This document shows positions 60,264 through 64,000 of a stretch of 64,000 nucleotides of DNA, piece by piece. Within the stretch, counting starts at the first letter, position 1. Every line of letters begins with the position of its first letter. Location: the NCBI GenBank assembly GCA_051879315.1, contig JBJELW010000066.1, positions 1 through 64,000 on the forward strand, written 5' to 3'. The DNA is from Roseburia_C sp051879315. GTDB lineage: Bacteria > Bacillota > Clostridia > Lachnospirales > Lachnospiraceae. Under the pieces are notes generated by a model that did no database searches, was not told the DNA's origin, and saw only the letters and a list, made by a program, of their open reading frames with translations. Both the position numbers and the translations under genes were made by a program.

Positions 60264-60974
60264 ATGAGTGCATATAAAGTGGCGATTTGCGAGGACGATC
60301 AGTTGATTTTAAAGGAAATGAGAGACATGTGCCATGATATCCTGGAAACGGATGGCGTGGAACATGAGATTGCGCTTTTTTCCTCAGCCAAGTCCCTGAA
60401 TGAGGAACTTTTGAACCGGAGTAATCCCTTTGATCTGCTGATTCTGGATATTCAGATGGAGGATATGACGGGGATGGAACTGGCACAGGAGCTTCGAAAA
60501 CGGGGCGACAGAGTCAGCATCATTTTTATTACCTCTTGTGACAGCTATCTTCTGGAGGGCTACAGCGTGCAGCCCATTCATTTCCTGTTAAAGCCTGTGA
60601 GCCGGGAGGCCTTGTGCGATGCCCTTCGCACGGACATCAAGCTGAACCATAAGCCCAGGATGCTGGCACTGCGTGCGGGAAATAAAACCATCAGCTTATC
60701 TATTGCGGATATCCGCTATATGGAAAGCTTTAACCACAGCGTAATCATTCATGAAAAAAGCAAACGCTCCTATATGATTACCATGTCAGAGATTGAAAAA
60801 CAGCTTCCGGTGGGAAACTTTTGCCGTTGCCACAAAAGCTATCTGGTAAATATGGACTATGTGGAGGAAGTGGGGAGAAACGAGCTGGTGCTGCAAAGTG
60901 GAGAAAAGCTGCCCATGGGCAGAGCCTATTACAAGTCTTTTCAAAGTGCATTTATCAATTTTTTAAATCAATAA
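60264..60974 (+). CDS. LytTR-family response regulator
   Basis: A 236-residue regulator of the AgrA/LytR type. The receiver has acid residues EDD (10-12 in AICEDDQLIL), phospho-acceptor Asp62 (LLILDIQMEDMTG) and Lys in HFLLKPVSREAL. The LytTR DNA-binding domain covers about 130-236 (ISLSIADIRYMESFNHSVII, FCRCHKSYLVNMDYVEEVGR and LPMGRAYYKSF). ATG 60264 behind GGTGAG is preferred to ATG 60246. It faces a GHKL sensor kinase gene across a shared terminator and likely forms a two-component pair with it. Confidence 0.92.
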   Translation: MSAYKVAICEDDQLILKEMRDMCHDILETDGVEHEIALFSSAKSLNEELLNRSNPFDLLILDIQMEDMTGMELAQELRKRGDRVSIIFITSCDSYLLEGYSVQPIHFLLKPVSREALCDALRTDIKLNHKPRMLALRAGNKTISLSIADIRYMESFNHSVIIHEKSKRSYMITMSEIEKQLPVGNFCRCHKSYLVNMDYVEEVGRNELVLQSGEKLPMGRAYYKSFQSAFINFLNQ

Positions 60975-61002
60975 AACCCCCGCCGTTTCCGGCAGGGGTT
61001 TC
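60973..61002. terminator. Bidirectional terminator between regulator and kinase genes
   Basis: AAACCCC-C-GCC pairs with GGC-A-GGGGTTT around GTTTCC. T-rich sequence lies on the plus side and the AAAA stretch at 60973-60976 gives a T-tract on the minus strand, so it can stop both convergent genes. Confidence 0.8.
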
Positions 61003-61006
61003 TGGC

Positions 61007-62668
61007 TTATTTTTTGGGGGGAATCTTGAGAGCTGTCTGAACGGTAAACACATTGTTTTCGGAGTAGTTAATGTCCAGTATGCTGTGGTATTTCTGGGCA
61101 ATGGCGGACATTTGCGTCAGGCCGAAGCCGTGAAGTTCCGGCTCATCTTTGATGGTCAGTAAGTTCCCTTTATCATCCGTTTTAATGGTTCCGTCATAAG
61201 AATTCTCACATTTGATCGCTAAAAAGCCGTTCTTAATCTCCGCGTGAAAACGTATCATCCGTTTCTTTTCGGAGCGGATACGCAGACAGGCATCCCAGGC
61301 ATTGTCCAGCATATTCATCAGCAATACACACAAATCACTTTCGGCAATGTTCAGCTCTGCAGGCACCGCAACCTTTGCCTCAAAGGGAATGTCAGCCCGG
61401 GAGCATTTGCTGGATGCGTCCTGCAAAATGGCATTGAAGGTATAGTTTTCTGAAAAATGAATCTGCCCGAGAGAGGAATTTTTCTCCCGCAGATTTTTTA
61501 TGGTTTTTTCCAGTTCCGCATAATCTCTCTTCTGACACAAGGCATCCAAAGCAATCAGCTGGTGGTGAAACTCGTGGCGAAGTGCGGCATCGTCCCTTAT
61601 TTTGGATTCCAGTGTCTGATAGTTGTCCGTAATCAGTCTGTTTCGCAGAGCCATGGTCTGCACGTTTGCCTGCTGTCTGGCAAAGGAACGCACCACCGAA
61701 TTCGTGGAAATCAGAGCGGCAACCACGGTGAGCCATAGGGTGAGCCAGTAAAGCAATCCGTAGAAGTATCCGGAGGCAACCTCCTCCAGCAGACTAAATA
61801 AATAGCTGGAAAGATATCCGCCGGTTATGTAGGAGAAGATCCAGCCAATCAGTAACACGAATAAGGTACCTGACACAGCGATGCCCAGGCTCTTCCAGAA
61901 TTGTTTGCCGCGCTTCATAATCAGGTAGGCCAAAAGAGCGACGGGGGCAATCCACAGAAAGCCAGCCCAGTCCAACACACGGGTCATGCCCGCAGGCAAA
62001 AAGTAATATCCGCATCCGGTGTTCATATTGGAAAAAATCAGGGTGGATGCGGCGATGATAAGTGGAATCAGACTCCAATCTATTTTGTGCTCCAGGATTC
62101 CCAATAAAAACAGTCCTGCCGCAAGAATCAGAATCACAGCCTCGGCACCGGCGGGGATGCTGTAATAGTTGGCGTAGGCAAAGTTTTCTATGTCGGTGTA
62201 CCCTTCGGGCATAAAACGCAGTAAGGGTGGAAATATGGTGGTTTCCTCCGTAACGGTACAGGTCAGCACCAGCTCCCCGGATGCATTTTCCGGCAATGGT
62301 AAATTTGCCTGGGACATACCCATGGTCCCATCCGGTGTAGCCACGGAGGAAGCATAGATTTCCTCGCCGTTCAGAGACAGCTTCATCTCCAGACCATCGG
62401 TTTCAAACAACAGGTATCCTTCGCCCAGCCCCTCCGGCAGCGTACCTTTAAAAATGTATGTACCGTATGGACTTTCCTGTCCGATACCTCCATCCAGTTC
62501 GTAGGGCGTTTCCGTGCCGGTGTCATCTATCACAGCGGCAGAGTCCCAGTCAATTATGGTCATATTTTGATCTGTCACGGTGAAGCAGTGCAGAAACCAC
62601 ACCACACCGGAACAGAGTGCCAGAAAAATCACCAGGCATATGGTTTGCGTCCATTTTTTCATTTGCAT
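61007..62668 (-). CDS. GHKL sensor histidine kinase with extracellular domain
   Basis: A 553-residue membrane kinase. One membrane segment (about 10-30), then an extracellular beta-rich domain (about 35-185), then six to seven membrane helices (about 190-345), a layout like 7TM-DISM receptors. The phospho-acceptor region is RHEFHHQLIALDALC (His365 or His368), followed by the GHKL ATPase with LLMNMLDNAWDACLRIRSEK (N box) and ELHGFGLTQMSAIAQKYHSI. ATG 62668 is chosen: the frame is open to 62740, but the promoter lies there. The ligand is unknown; an extracellular sugar or peptide is possible. Confidence 0.9.
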   Translation of the reverse strand: MQMKKWTQTICLVIFLALCSGVVWFLHCFTVTDQNMTIIDWDSAAVIDDTGTETPYELDGGIGQESPYGTYIFKGTLPEGLGEGYLLFETDGLEMKLSLNGEEIYASSVATPDGTMGMSQANLPLPENASGELVLTCTVTEETTIFPPLLRFMPEGYTDIENFAYANYYSIPAGAEAVILILAAGLFLLGILEHKIDWSLIPLIIAASTLIFSNMNTGCGYYFLPAGMTRVLDWAGFLWIAPVALLAYLIMKRGKQFWKSLGIAVSGTLFVLLIGWIFSYITGGYLSSYLFSLLEEVASGYFYGLLYWLTLWLTVVAALISTNSVVRSFARQQANVQTMALRNRLITDNYQTLESKIRDDAALRHEFHHQLIALDALCQKRDYAELEKTIKNLREKNSSLGQIHFSENYTFNAILQDASSKCSRADIPFEAKVAVPAELNIAESDLCVLLMNMLDNAWDACLRIRSEKKRMIRFHAEIKNGFLAIKCENSYDGTIKTDDKGNLLTIKDEPELHGFGLTQMSAIAQKYHSILDINYSENNVFTVQTALKIPPKK

Positions 62669-62713
62669 GTTTCTTGTCCTTTTCTTGTAATCGTGTTTTT
62701 CAATGCTTCGTTC

Positions 62714-62742
62714 ATTATATGAAAAAATAGTGTTTTTCACAA
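62714..62742 (-). promoter_or_regulatory. SigA-type promoter of the sensor kinase gene
   Basis: On the minus strand TTGTGA (62742-62737), a 17-bp spacer and TATAAT (62719-62714). The start would be near 62707, about 40 bp before the ATG. The direct repeats at 62756-62791 lie just upstream of this -35. Confidence 0.75.
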
Positions 62743-62755
62743 GGGCAATGGGTCG

Positions 62756-62791
62756 TTTCTGCGTAAACGACCGTTTTTCTGCGTGAACGAC
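62756..62791. promoter_or_regulatory. Direct repeats, candidate LytTR operator
   Basis: TTTCTGCGTAAACGAC (62756-62771) and TTTCTGCGTGAACGAC (62776-62791) differ at one base and are spaced 20 bp start to start, about two helical turns. LytTR/AgrA-type regulators bind paired direct repeats roughly two turns apart. The pair sits between the divergent kinase and secreted-protein genes. Confidence 0.65.
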
Positions 62792-62815
62792 ACAACCGAA
62801 GGGGAAAATAACTGG

Positions 62816-62821
62816 TATAAT
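62816..62821 (+). promoter_or_regulatory. Likely -10 of the secreted-protein promoter
   Basis: TATAAT preceded by ACTGG. The -35 position 17 bp upstream is poor (CAACCG-like), as expected of an activator-dependent promoter. The repeats at 62756-62791 lie just upstream of it. Confidence 0.5.
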
Positions 62822-62929
62822 GAATCTGGTATTTTATGATTCTATTTCGAATTTCAAGACACTTTAACACATTAAAGTAGGAAGTGCAGCGACACTTCAC
62901 GCAAAATAGGAGGAAGAAGGAGAAATATT

Positions 62930-64000
62930 ATGAAATCTATCAGAAAGAAATTCAGGAAAGGAACAGCCATACTGTTAGTGTGCTCCATGATTGTGGGGAT
63001 AGTGACTGCAATGCCGGGAAATGTTGCCAGTGTAAAAGCAGGAGATGGAGATACTATTATTACATCTGTAAAAATTACAGTCTCTAATCCTCCGAAGGCT
63101 AATACCCCATTAGAAGATATATCTTATGAATATTATGTCACAGGAGTAAAAGTAAATGAATATTATGCCACAGGAATATCTGATTTCAATGTTGAGTTGA
63201 GTCCAACGGATTCCATAGCCAACTACAATACAAGCTACATTGCAACCTTTGCACTTACAGCAGCGGATGACTACCAATTTGCAGGTAATGTGACAGTTAG
63301 CGGATTAGATGCAACAGGTGTTAAGGTGATCGAGGGTGGAAAACTACTTACGCTAACTTATGTTTTTCCTGCAACAGCCAAGAGAAAGATAACAGGTGTA
63401 ACTGCACCGACAGTACCGACAGACAACACATTTACAACCTACTATGGCTATGAAGGATATGATGAGGTTCTTTCAGACGTTGGAAACAGCGAGCTGGGCA
63501 AACAGGCAATGGTTACCCTTGAGGACACTGAACTTGTGGCATCGACCACTGAAGCTATGAATGTGACATGGGCGATTGCAAATGCCGATGACGCAGGGTA
63601 TGACAGCACACCGGGAGCAACGAACATCTTCCGCTGGACAATTTCTGATACAAAAGTTAAAAATTACGATATCACCGGCTGTTCTTCAAACTATGACAGC
63701 AATACAAAAACAATTACAGGCACGTTTGAAATCAAGAACAAAGCTGCAACCCCTGTCACCATCACGGGAACAGACAGCAGTGTGGCATATACAGGCGAAA
63801 CCATTGATGTATCACAGTATTTTACCATCGACTCTCATGCAGGAACTGCCACCTATGCCCTTGTTACCGGAGCGGATGGCGGAACAGGAGAAGGTTCACT
63901 TGATGGCTCAACTCTTACCGTAACGAAGACCGGAACCTTTAAGATTAAGGGAAACACTGCGGCAAATGGAATCTATGCGGCAGGAGAGGAAACTATCACC
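62930..64000 (+). CDS. Large secreted protein, 5' part (runs off the window)
   Basis: The frame stays open for 357 codons from ATG 62930 to the last base with no stop. It begins with a signal peptide (basic IRKKFRKGTA, then ILLVCSMIVGIVTAMPGNVA and a likely cleavage after VKA). The rest is Thr/Asn/Gly-rich beta sequence without Cys clusters, typical of MBG/Big-like surface repeat proteins (e.g. KNKAATPVTITGTDSSVAYT). A short internal duplication (YEYYVTGVKV / NEYYATGIS) lies near residues 63-83. AGGAGGAAGGAG precedes the ATG. Divergent from the GHKL kinase gene and probably its regulatory target. Anchor type and total length cannot be seen. Confidence 0.85.
   Translation, partial: MKSIRKKFRKGTAILLVCSMIVGIVTAMPGNVASVKAGDGDTIITSVKITVSNPPKANTPLEDISYEYYVTGVKVNEYYATGISDFNVELSPTDSIANYNTSYIATFALTAADDYQFAGNVTVSGLDATGVKVIEGGKLLTLTYVFPATAKRKITGVTAPTVPTDNTFTTYYGYEGYDEVLSDVGNSELGKQAMVTLEDTELVASTTEAMNVTWAIANADDAGYDSTPGATNIFRWTISDTKVKNYDITGCSSNYDSNTKTITGTFEIKNKAATPVTITGTDSSVAYTGETIDVSQYFTIDSHAGTATYALVTGADGGTGEGSLDGSTLTVTKTGTFKIKGNTAANGIYAAGEETIT

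Noticed and set aside
62669..62740. 24-residue N-terminal extension of the sensor kinase from GTG 62740
   Set aside because: It would start inside the -35 of a near-consensus minus-strand promoter, upstream of the predicted transcript start.
1..64000. tRNA, rRNA, transposase, integrase or prophage genes
   Set aside because: None recognised in a reading of the window; gene content is chromosomal core plus motility.

Overview
The window looks like the chromosome of a motile, anaerobic, endospore-type Firmicute, most likely a Lachnospiraceae member (Roseburia/Butyrivibrio/Eubacterium-like). The evidence is a cotJ spore-coat operon and a SigK-type sigma factor, a multi-cluster [FeFe] hydrogenase, CodY, and a Bacillus/Clostridium-style fla/che gene order with FliY, CheC, CheD and SwrB-like genes. 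Species identity is inference; no rRNA or tRNA gene was seen.

Layout. 1-2.2 kb: cotJA-cotJB-cotJC and a frameshifted GNAT acetyltransferase. 2.27-2.58 kb: a tandem array of ~73-bp units, each with a GC-rich palindrome. 2.7-15.2 kb: housekeeping genes, namely [FeFe] hydrogenase, gltX, a UvrD-type helicase, a DUF1292 protein (minus strand), a GH13 isoamylase-like protein that has lost its catalytic Asp residues and sits behind a structured leader, a DUF5662-like protein, trpS, a sigK-like sigma factor, comM/yifB and dprA. 15.2-18.1 kb: topA and codY. 18.3-58.2 kb: a nearly continuous fla/che superoperon.

The fla/che cluster runs flgB-flgC-fliE-fliF-fliG-fliH-fliI-fliJ-motE-like-fliK-flgD-TIGR02530-type gene-flgE, then motA-motB-fliL-fliM-fliY-cheY-fliO-fliP-fliQ-fliR-flhB-flhA-flhF-flhG-ycgR. 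A 1783-residue surface protein follows, then cheB-cheA-cheW-cheC-cheD, a small membrane protein, fliA, a fapA-type DUF342 gene, an unknown 103-residue gene, a SwrB-like gene and an MltG-N-terminus-like gene. Genes mostly overlap or lie within 35 bp. Three intergenic hairpins without U-tracts (after flgE, after motB, after cheW) may set differential expression. The order dprA-topA-codY-flgB matches the B. subtilis arrangement with trmFO, xerC and hslVU absent between topA and codY.

58.2-60.1 kb: rpsB-tsf, with its promoter overlapping the terminator of the preceding operon. 60.2-64 kb: a LytTR response regulator convergent with a GHKL receptor kinase. The kinase is divergent from a large secreted protein that runs off the window end. 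Two 16-bp direct repeats one period of 20 bp apart lie between kinase and secreted protein and are a good candidate LytTR operator.

Most notable points: the giant pectate-lyase-fold/Big/FN3 surface protein embedded in the chemotaxis operon; a FlgD fused to a helical module of the type found in surface adhesins; the degenerate GH13 protein with its structured leader; and the LytTR-kinase-adhesin circuit.
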